A DNA stretch of 64,000 bases, taken from Ruegeria sp. A3M17. Its GTDB lineage: Bacteria > Pseudomonadota > Alphaproteobacteria > Rhodobacterales > Rhodobacteraceae. Below the pieces are notes generated by a model, which saw only the letters and a program-made list of their open reading frames with translations, was not told the origin of the DNA and did not search any database. Made by a program: the position numbers and the translations under genes. The stretch lies in NCBI RefSeq assembly GCF_003318255.1, contig NZ_QOCF01000007.1:124001-188000 (forward strand), written 5' to 3'. Every line of letters begins with the position of its first letter. Within the stretch, counting starts at the first letter, position 1. Below are positions 45,700-55,554 of the stretch, one piece after another.

Positions 45700-46391
45700 C
45701 CGTTCTCCAACAATTCCGTCAGCGGGCGAAGCTGCGTATCTGAACCATGCCGGATCAGCATGCCGAACCGTTCATCCGTTCCCAGAAACACGCCCGTTTC
45801 ACCAAAGGGCTCTCCCACTCCGCGCAGCAGGCCTATCCATTCTCCGTGCACAGGCGCGTTGCCGTCCTCTTGCCAGCGGTTCAGCCATGTCATCATGTGC
45901 CGCGACCAGCTTTCGACAAGCTGCGTTGCCGAGACATCCGCGCAGCCCTCGTCGTAAAGGGCGGTGACATCCGGGTTTTCGCCCGGTGCCTCACTGGTTT
46001 GCAGCAGCGCCAAATCCCAACCGACGATCAGCCAATCCGGTTCTGCTTCTGGATCTGCATCCGAAGCTGCCACGCGGAACATTCCGCATTTGGCCCCATT
46101 CACACAGATCAGCCCGTCCCAGCCCAGATGAACTGCGACCTCGGGCGGGGCCAGCGCGCCCAGCGCGTTCTGAAACCCAACAGCGCATAGCGGCACCATT
46201 GCCATCGCATCGCGCAAGACAACCTCGGGGGCAAAAACGATGGCCACACGCAGGCGATCGGCCTGAATGTTATAGACCACGGCACCGGCGTCACAGCCCA
46301 GCGCAGCCATGGCCTGCGCACGCTCGAACGGGTCTTCCCCACCCTGCACCGGGTGGCCCGTCAGCAAAGGGGGAAAGACCGGCTCGTTCAT
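45696..46391 (-). CDS. biotin/lipoate-protein ligase-like protein (DUF4444)
   Basis: The 231-residue protein resembles the biotin/lipoate ligase catalytic core: VFAPEVVLRDAMAMVPLCAVGF early, VHLGWDGLICVNGAKCGMFRV in the middle and WIGLLRGVGEPF near the end. The usual GRGRRGR-type biotin motif is absent, so its substrate is doubtful. It lies between apbC and the DUF6505 gene with 4-nt overlaps at both ends, which suggests a joint role possibly around lipoyl or Fe-S proteins; that is inference. Confidence 0.7.
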   Translation of the reverse strand: MNEPVFPPLLTGHPVQGGEDPFERAQAMAALGCDAGAVVYNIQADRLRVAIVFAPEVVLRDAMAMVPLCAVGFQNALGALAPPEVAVHLGWDGLICVNGAKCGMFRVAASDADPEAEPDWLIVGWDLALLQTSEAPGENPDVTALYDEGCADVSATQLVESWSRHMMTWLNRWQEDGNAPVHGEWIGLLRGVGEPFGETGVFLGTDERFGMLIRHGSDTQLRPLTELLENG

Positions 46392-47449
46392 GCGTTGCCC
46401 TTGGCAATCATGCCGCGCGCAATTTGGCGGAACGCTTCGGCTTGCGGACTGTCGGGCTTGCTGACCACGATCGGTGCACCGCCATCAGCGGCAACGCGGA
46501 TATCCAGATGCAGCGGGATTTCACCCAGCAAAGGAACGCCCAGCGCCTCAGCCTCGGACTTTACGCCGCCATGGCCGAACACGTGCTCTTCATGCCCGCA
46601 GTTCGTGCAGATATGAGTCGACATATTCTCAATCATCCCAAGGATGGGCGTCTTGAGCTGGTTGAACATGTCGATCCCCTTGCGGGCATCAATCAGGGCT
46701 ACGTCCTGTGGGGTCGAAACGACAATGGCCCCGTCCACGTTGAACTTCTGGCTCAGCGTCAGCTGCACGTCACCGGTGCCCGGTGGTAGGTCGACGATTA
46801 GCACATCCAGCGCGCCCCATTGCACCTGACCCATCATCTGTTGCAACGCGCCCATCAGCATCGGACCGCGCCAGACAACGGCCTGACCTTCATTGGTCAT
46901 CAGGCCCATCGACATCATAGTGACCCCGTGGTTGCGCAAAGGCAGGATCGTTTTGCCGTCAGGGCTGGCCGGACGGCCCGAAACACCCAGCATCCGCGGT
47001 TGCGACGGCCCATAAACATCCGCATCCAGCAGACCAACGCGCCGCCCTTCCGCTGCCAAGGCACAAGCCAGGTTGGCGGAAACGGTGGACTTGCCAACGC
47101 CACCCTTACCCGAAGCGACAGCGATAATTCTGTCGACACCCGGCACGGCCTGCGGCCCGGTCTGGGAAGGTTTCGGCTTGGGCTTCAGATCCGGCGGTGC
47201 CTTTTCAGAATGCGCGGTCAGCATGGCGGAAACTGTCGAAACACCGTCGACCAACTGCGCGGCCTGTTCGGCTGCGGCACGGACGGGTTCCATCTGTTCG
47301 GCCTGCTTGGGATCGATCTCAAGCACAAAGCGCACGGTGTCCCCTTCGACGTTCAGCGCGCGAACAACTCCGGCGCTGACGATGTCCTGCCCAGAGACGG
47401 GGTCAGTGATCTTTCTCAGGTTTGCAAGAACTGCGTCACGAACACTCAT
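46388..47449 (-). CDS. apbC: Mrp/NBP35 family Fe-S carrier ATPase
   Basis: This cytosolic P-loop protein binds and transfers iron-sulfur clusters. An N-terminal DUF59-like domain (residues 1-90) is followed by the deviant Walker A SGKGGVGKSTVSANLA near residue 115, DLPPGTGDVQLTL near residue 220 and the cluster-binding CTNC pair near residue 277. It is the first gene of the apbC/ligase-like/DUF6505 operon. Nearby formate dehydrogenase and ferredoxin genes need many Fe-S clusters. Confidence 0.95.
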   Translation of the reverse strand: MSVRDAVLANLRKITDPVSGQDIVSAGVVRALNVEGDTVRFVLEIDPKQAEQMEPVRAAAEQAAQLVDGVSTVSAMLTAHSEKAPPDLKPKPKPSQTGPQAVPGVDRIIAVASGKGGVGKSTVSANLACALAAEGRRVGLLDADVYGPSQPRMLGVSGRPASPDGKTILPLRNHGVTMMSMGLMTNEGQAVVWRGPMLMGALQQMMGQVQWGALDVLIVDLPPGTGDVQLTLSQKFNVDGAIVVSTPQDVALIDARKGIDMFNQLKTPILGMIENMSTHICTNCGHEEHVFGHGGVKSEAEALGVPLLGEIPLHLDIRVAADGGAPIVVSKPDSPQAEAFRQIARGMIAKGNA

Positions 47450-47581
47450 GCGTCATTCTCCTTTTGGAACCCGGTGGTCTGGGCTCTGCGTATCGACAAG
47501 CTGTGGTTGCCGTTCATTGCACGTGTCTCCGTCTCATTCAGTTCATTTGACGCATTTGGTGCCGTGCCGTTAGGCTGTGGC

Positions 47582-48310
47582 ATGCGCTTTGTCCTCTTGT
47601 GCCTGAGCCTGACGCTCTCTGCCACCCCCTCTTGGTCGCAAGAGGCGATTGGTCTTGCCGCGCCGGACGAGGTTGCTGACTCTGGTCTGCTGCAACATAT
47701 CCTTCCTCGCTTTTCTCTCAAGACCGGGATCCGGGTTATTGCAGATGATGCCGGCGTTTTGGTGCTGGAAACCGAGCCTCCGGGTGATCCTGTGTTTGCG
47801 CGCGACGGTGTGATCTATCACCTTCGGATCGAACAGGACGCCAAACATGAGCGGTTCCGCGACTGGCTGCTGTCCGATATCGGAAAACGGACGGTTGAAA
47901 GCTATGCGCCAGAGCAAGGCACGCCCTTCTCGGCCAGTTTCGATATCGCGGCCGTGGAAACCGAAACAGTTATCGACGGCGATACGCTGCGCGGCGAGGA
48001 ACTGTCGATGACCCATTGCGGCCGGTGCCATGTGATCGGGCCCAAGAACCGGATGAATGGTCTGGGTTCGACCCCCTCTTTCGCGGTGCTGCGCGCCATG
48101 CCAGACTGGTCAGAACGGTTCGAGGCGTTCTTCGCCCTCAACCCGCACCCATCGTTCACACAGATCGACGGGCTGACACCTCCGTTTGATCCACAGCGCC
48201 CATCGCCCATCTATCCTGTCGAAATGACGCTGGACGATCTGGAGGCCATCCTTGCCTTTGTCTCGGTCATAACCGCAGCGGACTTGGGTGCGCCCTTACA
48301 GCTTCAGTGA
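47582..48310 (+). CDS. secreted TupA-like / cytochrome c chimeric protein
   Basis: The 242-residue protein has a signal peptide (cleavage near SWSQ, residue 20). Residues 34-52 read SGLLQHILPRFSLKTGIRV, identical at 12 of 19 positions to residues 38-56 of the TupA protein in this window. Residues 69-108 echo TupA's C-terminal part (DP, GVI, RF.DWL). The middle lobe of a binding protein is missing. A single CxxCH heme site (HCGRCH, residues 145-150) follows. It is convergent with the ferredoxin gene, overlapping by 7 nt. I suggest a heme-carrying protein derived from a tungstate-binding protein; the function is unknown. Confidence 0.7.
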   Translation: MRFVLLCLSLTLSATPSWSQEAIGLAAPDEVADSGLLQHILPRFSLKTGIRVIADDAGVLVLETEPPGDPVFARDGVIYHLRIEQDAKHERFRDWLLSDIGKRTVESYAPEQGTPFSASFDIAAVETETVIDGDTLRGEELSMTHCGRCHVIGPKNRMNGLGSTPSFAVLRAMPDWSERFEAFFALNPHPSFTQIDGLTPPFDPQRPSPIYPVEMTLDDLEAILAFVSVITAADLGAPLQLQ

Positions 48311-50256
48311 TCCTTTCGTTTTGAGAAATAATCCTCTGTCGTGACGACACGAGGCTTCGGGTTAGACTGGAACGGGTTGTCCTCTTGCTGGAACTGCGCG
48401 TTTACCCGGCAATTGTCACACATCTGGATCATCCGCGCTTTGTCTGAGGTTGCAAACATCGGATGTGTACCCGCAAGCTTTTCCATGATCCGTTCCACGG
48501 TGGACTTAACTCCGAACAGTGCCCCGCATTCCACACAAGCAAATGGCTCCTCTTCATTCAGAACCTGCTGAGACAGGGCCGCATCGCTCAGGTCAAGCTG
48601 CGGGACAAGAGCAATCGCATCCTCTGGGCAGATGCCTTTGCACAACCCGCATTGCAAACAGGCATCCTGCTGGAAGTTCAATTGCGGCTTGTCCGGGTTA
48701 TCGATCAAAGCACCCGACGGGCACAGCGACACACAGCTGAGGCACAAGGTGCAGGCGTCTGTGTTCACCGCTACCGCCCCATAGGGGGCGTTTTCTGGCA
48801 TGGGCAGCGGCTTTTCGGCTTTGGGGTTCAGTGCCTGCGCCGCCAAACGGGCGATTTGGCGGCGGTTACCCAATGGCAATACCGGGTCGGCCAAAGGCTG
48901 AGGGACATCTTGCGCATAAAGGACATCAGACAGCGCATCCGGGTCGGCCTCATCCACCATCCCCAGGGCATTCGGCCCTGCAATTGCCAGCGCCAAGGCC
49001 AGTTCCCGGTCCAACGCATCGCGCTCGGTCGTTGGGGATAGCAAGACGTCCACACGCGCAAAACCATGCGCCAAAGCAGCCAGCATCTCGGCATGGCCAA
49101 AGCCTGAAATCACACTCAGCTCCAGTGGGATCACATCGGCAGGCAAGCCACGTCCAAAACGGGCGGCCAGTCGGATCATCTCGGCCCCGTGGGCATTATG
49201 CACCAACAAGCGCGGCGCGGCTCCACCAGCCCGCCGATAGGTGCGGGCCAGGATGTGCATCCGTGACAGCAACGCCGAAACCGGCGGATCTTCGTAGGTG
49301 ATCGCAGTTGACGGACAAACCGCCGCGCATTCACCGCACCCGGCGCAGATCATAGGATCGATTTCCACATGCTCACCCGCGGGTGTGATCGCCCCTGTCG
49401 GACAGATATCCAGACAGTTCGTGCAAGCAACCTGCTCAGCCCGTGAATGGGCACACAGCGTTTCTTCCATCCGCACGTAAAGCGGCTTTTCGAAGGTGCC
49501 GACCAATTGGGCCGCCTCAAACGCCAGCCGTTCGGCGGACAATGGATCTTTGGGATCAGCCCGCAGATAGCCTTCGCGCTTGGTCGGAGCCTGAACCAAG
49601 GGTGTGTCGCCGGTCAGGTCCAGAACGATATCGCAGCCCGATTGCGCCCTGTCGCGGGCCTCGGTCCAGGCAAAGGCTCCGCGTCCGCCGGGTTCAAGCT
49701 GCTGAAACGCGTCGAGCCGCATAGTAAACCCGCCCAACGCCCCATCGAGCGATTTGATACGCCCACGCACCACGTCGAACGCGCGCGAAAAGGGCGCGGC
49801 CTCATCTGTAACAAGCACCGTAACTGCAAGCGTAACGGCCAGTTTTTCAGCAAGTGCAAATGCAACATCGCTAGGACCGATGATCAGGCATGTGCCTTCG
49901 CTATAGACGTCTACGCTGGGTGTTACCGGCTGCGGCAACAAGGCTTCGGCGGCCAGGGCGGCCATCTTGGGGGCCGCATCCGCGCCCTCATCAGACCACC
50001 CGGCCCTGTCACGAAGGTCGACAAAGCCCGGGGCGTCCACATTCAGTTCTTCGGCCAGAGCCTGAAACACTTCCTGCTCTTGTCCGCAGGCAATGATGGT
50101 GTCCCCCTGTTGTATCTCCGCGGCCGCCGCTTCCAACTCTCGCGTGCAAAGCGCTGTGAAAACCTTGGAACATTCCATCTCGCAGGCCGAACCGATCTTG
50201 TCGGAATTCAGAGGTTGTGACCCGGCGCAATCGCATAACAGTAGTTTGGTGCCCAT
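48304..50256 (-). CDS. polyferredoxin (4Fe-4S dicluster) protein of FDH locus
   Basis: This 650-residue cytosolic protein has four ferredoxin-type cluster motifs in two pairs: CTNCLDICPTGAI and CAGCGECAAVCPSTAI near residues 280-320, and CTLCLSCVSLCPSGAL and CLQCGLCKGICPEDAI near residues 515-560. Two more CxxC pairs lie at the C-terminus (CVEC, CDNC) and several cysteines at the N-terminus (LLLCDCAG, CEMECSKVF). It is divergent from the FDH operon. This protein accompanies FDH clusters in related bacteria; its redox partner is not established. GGGGGAGG precedes the ATG at 50256. Confidence 0.88.
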   Translation of the reverse strand: MGTKLLLCDCAGSQPLNSDKIGSACEMECSKVFTALCTRELEAAAAEIQQGDTIIACGQEQEVFQALAEELNVDAPGFVDLRDRAGWSDEGADAAPKMAALAAEALLPQPVTPSVDVYSEGTCLIIGPSDVAFALAEKLAVTLAVTVLVTDEAAPFSRAFDVVRGRIKSLDGALGGFTMRLDAFQQLEPGGRGAFAWTEARDRAQSGCDIVLDLTGDTPLVQAPTKREGYLRADPKDPLSAERLAFEAAQLVGTFEKPLYVRMEETLCAHSRAEQVACTNCLDICPTGAITPAGEHVEIDPMICAGCGECAAVCPSTAITYEDPPVSALLSRMHILARTYRRAGGAAPRLLVHNAHGAEMIRLAARFGRGLPADVIPLELSVISGFGHAEMLAALAHGFARVDVLLSPTTERDALDRELALALAIAGPNALGMVDEADPDALSDVLYAQDVPQPLADPVLPLGNRRQIARLAAQALNPKAEKPLPMPENAPYGAVAVNTDACTLCLSCVSLCPSGALIDNPDKPQLNFQQDACLQCGLCKGICPEDAIALVPQLDLSDAALSQQVLNEEEPFACVECGALFGVKSTVERIMEKLAGTHPMFATSDKARMIQMCDNCRVNAQFQQEDNPFQSNPKPRVVTTEDYFSKRKDH

Positions 50257-50419
50257 GATCCTCCCCCGGATACTTCTCCACCTCTTCGCATCGCAGGCTG
50301 TATCCCCGTTGATGGAATGTAAACCCTTTGGGACAGCGGGCCATTTGGCCACGGAAACCCCATTTTTACAATAAACAAAGGCGTCTGTTTGCGGGGATCA
50401 CTATTTTGCTACCACCCAT

Positions 50420-50435
50420 TACGACTAAGGTCGTA
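50420..50435. promoter_or_regulatory. TACGAC-N4-GTCGTA palindrome in FDH promoter region
   Basis: A perfect 6+6 inverted repeat lies in the 262-bp region between the divergent polyferredoxin and DUF3305 genes, 84 nt before the DUF3305 start. It looks like a dimeric regulator site; the best nearby candidate is the HTH/PBP protein at 59241. Binding is not shown. Confidence 0.4.
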
Positions 50436-50518
50436 CGACGCGGGCTTGGCACCTGAGCGCTTTGTGTACCATAGTGGACCTATGGGAAGGCATGGGAGAG
50501 CCTTCCGGGGAGGAGCCA

Positions 50519-51073
50519 GTGGCCAAGGCCGCAAGCCAGGTTGAAATGCCAATCGGCGTCGTCGTGCGCAAAACACCCGGTGTAACCCGCTGGGCGAAAT
50601 GGAATTGGCGCGCCATTGCCGTGTTGCCCGGTGCCGGACCTGCGGACTGGCACGAAATGCGACGTGAAGGCGAGGCCATTGAGTACCACGCAGCGACCCT
50701 GCCCCTGACGCTTTGGGCGGACGAAACCGAAGCCTATATGGTGAACCTGTCGGACGGCCAGCCGTCGATCTACCTTGTCCTTCGTGATGCGCTGGATGGC
50801 GAAAGGCCGATGGATGCGGTGCTGGTAACGGCGTCGCCCTTCGAAGGTCAGGACTATGCCGATACCGGTGAAGAGATCGTTGAGAAAATTCCGATGACTG
50901 ATGGGTTGATCGCGTGGGTGCGCGACTTCGCTCTGGAACATCATAACGACGAAGTCTTCGTCAAACGCCGCCGGGACAAAAAGCGGATCGATTTGGTCGA
51001 GGACGGCAAGGGCGATGCACGCATCCGGCAAGAGTCAGACGTGTACCGCGCCCCGCGGAGGATCGTGCAGTGA
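50519..51073 (+). CDS. DUF3305 domain-containing protein
   Basis: The 184-residue protein begins with the family block MPIGVVVRKTPGVTRWAKWNWR (seen as MPIGVVVRKTPG and RWAKWNWR) and has an AEAYM-like central part. DUF3305 occurs with DUF3306 and TorD in FDH loci; its role is unknown. I prefer the GTG at 50519 because GGAGG lies 5 nt before it; ATG starts at 50492 or 50462 are possible. Its stop overlaps the next start. Confidence 0.85.
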   Translation: MAKAASQVEMPIGVVVRKTPGVTRWAKWNWRAIAVLPGAGPADWHEMRREGEAIEYHAATLPLTLWADETEAYMVNLSDGQPSIYLVLRDALDGERPMDAVLVTASPFEGQDYADTGEEIVEKIPMTDGLIAWVRDFALEHHNDEVFVKRRRDKKRIDLVEDGKGDARIRQESDVYRAPRRIVQ

Positions 51074-51654
51074 CCCAAGCCCGCGATTTCTGGTCCCGCC
51101 GCAAAGCGGCGGTACAGGCGGAAGCCGAGGCCGAGGTCATTGCGGTTGAAGAACAGGCCATTGCCGCCCAACACGCCGAACTGCAGGAAAAATCCGATGC
51201 CGAGATACTGGCCGAGTTTGATCTGCCCGACCCTGACGAATTGCAGGCGGGCGATGACGTCTCGGGCTTTATGGCCAAGGCGGTGCCTGACCGTCTGCGC
51301 CGTCGTGCCTTGCGACGGCTGTGGCGGCTGAACCCGGTTCTGGCCAATGTCGATGGCCTTGTGGACTACGGCGAGGATTACACCGACGCCGCCTGCGTGA
51401 TCGAAAACATTCAGACCGCATATCAGGTTGGCAAAGGTATGCTTGCACATGTTGAAGCGCTGGCGGCTGAGGCCGAAGACAGCGAAGTGGACGAGGCATC
51501 TGAATTGGATGAACCGCAGGAAGAACCCGTGGCACCCTCAGAACCCGCGCCAGAGCCCGTTGTGATGGTTAAGGCTGAAATAACACCGGACGCGTCAGAG
51601 GATGCAGAAATCACCCCTGCCCCACGCCGCATGAAATTTGAATTCGAAGGATAA
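51070..51654 (+). CDS. DUF3306 domain-containing protein
   Basis: The 194-residue acidic protein starts DFWSRRKAAVQAEAEAE and has the family core FMAKAVPDRLRRRALRRLWRLNPVLANVDGLVDYGEDY, quoted here in parts as VPDRLRRRALRRLW and LANVDGLVDYGEDY. The C-terminal third is a low-complexity Glu/Pro-rich tail. It starts at a GTG that overlaps the DUF3305 stop. It belongs to the FDH maturation set; no biochemical role is known to me. Confidence 0.87.
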   Translation: MTQARDFWSRRKAAVQAEAEAEVIAVEEQAIAAQHAELQEKSDAEILAEFDLPDPDELQAGDDVSGFMAKAVPDRLRRRALRRLWRLNPVLANVDGLVDYGEDYTDAACVIENIQTAYQVGKGMLAHVEALAAEAEDSEVDEASELDEPQEEPVAPSEPAPEPVVMVKAEITPDASEDAEITPAPRRMKFEFEG

Positions 51655-51658
51655 CCTG

Positions 51659-52270
51659 ATGACCGCAAGTGAAGCGCAACAGATGAATGTCTCGGCAGAG
51701 GATCGCATGCGCGCGGATTTCTACAACTTTCTGGGGCTGCTTCTGTCTGCGCCGCCCGATCAGATGCTGCTGGATCAAGTATCCGGTCTGACTGGCGATG
51801 AGACCGATCTTGGACAGGCTATTCAGTCCATGGCCCGCGTCGCCAAAGTGACCAAGCCCGCCGCAGCGGAACGCGAATTCAACGCGCTGTTCATCGGGTT
51901 GGGGCGCGGCGAGCTGCTGCCCTACGCCAGCTTCTACCTCACGGGATTCCTGAATGAGAAGCCGCTGGCGCAACTACGCAACGACATGGCAATGCGTGGC
52001 ATTACCCGAGCCCGGAATGTCTTTGAACCGGAAGACAACATCGCCTCATTGATGGAGATGATGGCGGGCATGATCGTTGGTCGCTTCGGCGCAGCTGCAT
52101 CTTTGGAAGACCAGAGGGCATTCTGGAACAAACATATTGGCCCTTGGGCCATGCATTTTTATTCGGATTTGGAAGGCGCCGAGAACTCGGTTCTCTATGC
52201 CTCGATCGGCACAGCCGGTCGGGTCTTCATGGAGATCGAGCGCGAAGCCTTCCGAATGACGGCAGCGTGA
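51659..52270 (+). CDS. TorD family molecular chaperone
   Basis: This 203-residue all-helical protein belongs to the TorD/DmsD chaperones, which hold the TAT signal of molybdo/tungsto-enzymes and aid cofactor insertion. Family elements are FYNFLGLLLSAPP near residue 22, EREFNALFIGLGRGELLPYASFYL in the middle and FEPEDNIASLMEMM after it. It presumably serves the FDH alpha subunit encoded just downstream. AAGGA precedes the ATG at 51659. Confidence 0.9.
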   Translation: MTASEAQQMNVSAEDRMRADFYNFLGLLLSAPPDQMLLDQVSGLTGDETDLGQAIQSMARVAKVTKPAAAEREFNALFIGLGRGELLPYASFYLTGFLNEKPLAQLRNDMAMRGITRARNVFEPEDNIASLMEMMAGMIVGRFGAAASLEDQRAFWNKHIGPWAMHFYSDLEGAENSVLYASIGTAGRVFMEIEREAFRMTAA

Positions 52271-52331
52271 AGCGCTGTCACTCGCCAGCGCCCCAAGGGG
52301 TGCTAACTCGCAAATGGGAGAGGAGAAACCC

Positions 52332-52520
52332 ATGAGCAAGACCAAGGAAGAAGGCGCAACGCGCCGCGACTTCCTAAAACTGGCCGGAACTGCAGCGCCC
52401 GCTGCCGTTGCCGCAGCCAGCCTGAGCGGAAAAGCCGAGGCAGCCGAGCTGCCAACGGATGAGACCCGCATTCAGGATACCGCGCACACGCGCGCGTACT
52501 TGAAAAGCGCACGATTCTAG
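52332..52520 (+). CDS. FdhX, formate dehydrogenase region TAT-signal protein
   Basis: The 62-residue peptide has a twin-arginine signal (TRRDFLKLAGTAAPAAVAAA) followed by about 30 residues ending DTAHTRAYLKSARF. It fits the family TIGR02811, found before FDH alpha genes. It is encoded 128 nt upstream of FDH alpha. GGGAGAGGAG lies before the ATG. Its function is not known; it may assist TAT export. Confidence 0.9.
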   Translation: MSKTKEEGATRRDFLKLAGTAAPAAVAAASLSGKAEAAELPTDETRIQDTAHTRAYLKSARF

Positions 52521-52648
52521 CGCGACGACAGCGCCCGGCTCTAATCCGGACGAGGTCACACCCGACTGACGGTTGCGATTGGCCCTGACGTCGGCACCAG
52601 CAGTACCAAGCCAGCCGTGGCTCACGCGGCGCGCAAGGGAGGAAAGAA

Positions 52649-55543
52649 ATGCTTAGGAAAAAGACCAACGGGGTTGCGAGACGCCCCCAGCGGACAAGTA
52701 TCCTGTCCCAGGTCGGCGAGAAAACCGTCGATCGCCGCGCATTCCTGCGTGGCTCGGGCCTGACGATCGGCGGCCTTGCCGCGATCAGCGCCATGGGTGG
52801 AACCGTGACGCCAGCCAGTGCCCAGACAGCGGCCAATCAGGCCGTGGAAAACATCAAGTCCATATGCACCCACTGCTCGGTCGGCTGTACCGTCGTCGCC
52901 GAAGTGCAGAATGGCGTCTGGATCGGGCAAGAGCCCGGTTGGGATAGCCCGTTCAATCTGGGTGGACATTGCGCAAAGGGGGCCGCAGTTCGCGAGCACG
53001 CCCATGGCGAGCGTCGCCTCAAGTATCCGATGAAGAAGGAAGGCGGCGAGTGGAAGCGCATCAGCTGGGAAGAGGCGATCAACGAGATCGGCGACGGCAT
53101 GATGAGCATCCGTGAGGAATCCGGGCCGGACAGCGTCTATTGGCTGGGTTCTGCGAAGCATAACAACGAACAGGCCTACCTGTTCCGCAAGTTCGCAGCC
53201 TATTGGGGCACGAACAACGTGGACCATCAGGCCCGTATCTGCCACTCAACCACTGTTGCGGGTGTTGCGAACACATGGGGCTACGGCGCCATGACCAATT
53301 CGTATAACGACATCCATAACTCTCGGGCCATCTTCATCATCGGCGGCAACCCGGCCGAGGCGCACCCCGTCTCGCTGCTGCATGTTCTGCGCGCAAAAGA
53401 GCAGAACAACGCGCCACTGATCGTCTGCGACCCGCGCTTTACGCGCACCGCGGCCCATGCCGATGAGTATGTCCGCTTCCGTCCCGGTACAGACGTCGCC
53501 TTGGTCTGGGGTATTCTGTGGCACATCTTCGACAACGGATGGGAGGACAAGGAGTTCATCCGCACCCGTGTCTGGGGCATGGATCAGATCCGTGAAGAGG
53601 TTGCCAAGTGGAACCCGGAAGAAGTGGAACGCGTCACCGGCACCCCCGGCTCGCAGCTGCGCCGCGTTGCGCGCACCATGGCCAACAACCGTCCCGGTAC
53701 GGTGATCTGGTGCATGGGAGGTACGCAACATACCAACGGCAACAACAACACCCGCGCTTACTGCGTGCTACAGCTTGCGCTCGGCAACATGGGCACCTCG
53801 GGTGGTGGCACCAACATCTTCCGCGGTCATGACAACGTGCAAGGAGCGACGGACCTTGGTGTTCTGTCTCACACCCTGCCCGGCTACTACGGCCTGTCAA
53901 AAGGTGCTTGGGGTCATTGGGCCCGTGTCTGGGGTGAAGAACCGGAATGGCTCGCTGGCCAGTTCGCCACGATCAAAGACAAGGAAGGTAAGGACAAACC
54001 GCTTCAGAACGAGCGCGGCATCCCGGTCTCCCGCTGGATCGATGGCGTTCTGGAAGACCCGGCAAACATGGATCAGGACAACAACGTCCGTGCCATGGTG
54101 CTGTGGGGCCACGCGCCCAACTCGCAGACCCGGATGACGGAAATGAAGACGGCGATGGAGAAGCTGGACATGCTGGTCGTGATCGACCCGTATCCTACAG
54201 TTTCCGCCGTTTTGCATGACCGTACCGATGGCGTCTACCTGCTTCCCGCCTGCACTCAGTTCGAAACCCGTGGGTCAGTCACGGCATCGAACCGTTCGTT
54301 GCAATGGCGCGACAAGGTGGTTGAACCGCTGTTCGAAAGTCTGCCGGACGAGGTCATCATGGCCAAGTTCGCCAACAAGTTTGGATGGGCAGATCGGCTA
54401 TTCCGCAATATCGAGATGGAAGATCCCGAAACACCGAATGTTGAAAGCATCACGCGTGAGTTCAACTCGGGCCTCTGGACCATCGGATACACCGGTCAGT
54501 CACCGGAACGTCTGAAAAGCCACATGGCCAACCAGCACACGTTCGACAGAACCACGCTGCAGGCCATTGGTGGACCCAACGACGGTGAGTATTACGGTCT
54601 ACCCTGGCCCTGCTGGGGAACGGCTGAGATGGGACATACTGGGACACCGAACCTCTATGACATGTCCAAACCGGTGGCCGAAGGCGGGCTTACATTCCGC
54701 GCGCGCTTCGGCGTGGAACGTGACGGCGACAACCTGCTGGCCGAAGGGGTCTATAGTGTCGGGTCGGAAATTCAGGATGGATACCCTGAATTCACCATGC
54801 AGATGCTGATGGACCTTGGCTGGGACGGTGACCTGACATCCGAGGAACGCGCGGCTATCGACGCTGTTGCGGGACCAGAGACCAACTGGAAGACCGACCT
54901 TTCCGGCGGCATCCAGCGGGTCGCGATCGAGCATGGCTGTGCGCCCTTCGGGAACGCCAAAGCCCGCGCGGTTGTCTGGACTTTCCCGGATCCGATCCCA
55001 ATCCATCGCGAGCCGCTTTATACGCCGCGTCGCGATCTGGTAGAGGACTATCCGACCTACGAGGACCGTCAGGCCTATCGCCTACCCACGCTTTATGCAT
55101 CGATTCAAAAGAACGACTTTTCAAAGGATTATCCAATAATCCTCACGTCTGGTCGTCTGGTCGAGTATGAGGGCGGCGGTGATGAGTCACGGTCGAACCC
55201 GTGGCTGGCCGAATTGCAGCAGGACATGTTCGTCGAGATCAACCCGCGCGATGCCAACAATCTGGGCATTCGTGACGGGGCCCAGGTCTGGGTCGAAGGT
55301 CCCGAGGGCGGCAAGGTCAAGGTGATGGCGATGCTGACCAACAGGGTCGGCGCCGGCGTGGCCTTCATGCCGTTCCACTTTGGCGGCCATTTCCAGGGCG
55401 AAGACCAGCGGAGTAAATACCCCGCCGGTGCAGACCCCTATGTCTTGGGTGAAAGTTCCAACACCGCCCAGACTTATGGCTATGATTCAGTGACCCAGAT
55501 GCAGGAGACCAAGTGTACTCTCTGCAAGATCTCGGCAGCGTAA
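52649..55543 (+). CDS. fdhA: formate dehydrogenase alpha (catalytic) subunit
   Basis: This 964-residue Mo/W-bis-MGD enzyme oxidises formate to CO2 and protons in the periplasm. A TAT signal with the arginine pair at residues 29-30 (DRRAFLRG) is followed by the [4Fe-4S] ligands C73, C76, C80 and C108. The metal ligand is a cysteine at residue 198 in [11 protein letters not shown], where E. coli FdnG has selenocysteine, so no SECIS is needed. The nearby tupBCA genes suggest tungsten as cofactor metal. It forms a complex with the beta and gamma subunits that follow. Confidence 0.97.
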   Translation: MLRKKTNGVARRPQRTSILSQVGEKTVDRRAFLRGSGLTIGGLAAISAMGGTVTPASAQTAANQAVENIKSICTHCSVGCTVVAEVQNGVWIGQEPGWDSPFNLGGHCAKGAAVREHAHGERRLKYPMKKEGGEWKRISWEEAINEIGDGMMSIREESGPDSVYWLGSAKHNNEQAYLFRKFAAYWGTNNVDHQARICHSTTVAGVANTWGYGAMTNSYNDIHNSRAIFIIGGNPAEAHPVSLLHVLRAKEQNNAPLIVCDPRFTRTAAHADEYVRFRPGTDVALVWGILWHIFDNGWEDKEFIRTRVWGMDQIREEVAKWNPEEVERVTGTPGSQLRRVARTMANNRPGTVIWCMGGTQHTNGNNNTRAYCVLQLALGNMGTSGGGTNIFRGHDNVQGATDLGVLSHTLPGYYGLSKGAWGHWARVWGEEPEWLAGQFATIKDKEGKDKPLQNERGIPVSRWIDGVLEDPANMDQDNNVRAMVLWGHAPNSQTRMTEMKTAMEKLDMLVVIDPYPTVSAVLHDRTDGVYLLPACTQFETRGSVTASNRSLQWRDKVVEPLFESLPDEVIMAKFANKFGWADRLFRNIEMEDPETPNVESITREFNSGLWTIGYTGQSPERLKSHMANQHTFDRTTLQAIGGPNDGEYYGLPWPCWGTAEMGHTGTPNLYDMSKPVAEGGLTFRARFGVERDGDNLLAEGVYSVGSEIQDGYPEFTMQMLMDLGWDGDLTSEERAAIDAVAGPETNWKTDLSGGIQRVAIEHGCAPFGNAKARAVVWTFPDPIPIHREPLYTPRRDLVEDYPTYEDRQAYRLPTLYASIQKNDFSKDYPIILTSGRLVEYEGGGDESRSNPWLAELQQDMFVEINPRDANNLGIRDGAQVWVEGPEGGKVKVMAMLTNRVGAGVAFMPFHFGGHFQGEDQRSKYPAGADPYVLGESSNTAQTYGYDSVTQMQETKCTLCKISAA

Positions 55544-55554
55544 GGAGAACGATA

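Noticed and set aside
46820..47581. N-terminal extension of the cytochrome-chimera frame across apbC
   Set aside because: It runs antisense through apbC; the signal peptide at 47582 gives a natural start.
53220..53260. Possible selenocysteine (UGA) in FDH alpha
   Set aside because: The active-site position is an ordinary cysteine codon (residue 198), with no in-frame stop.
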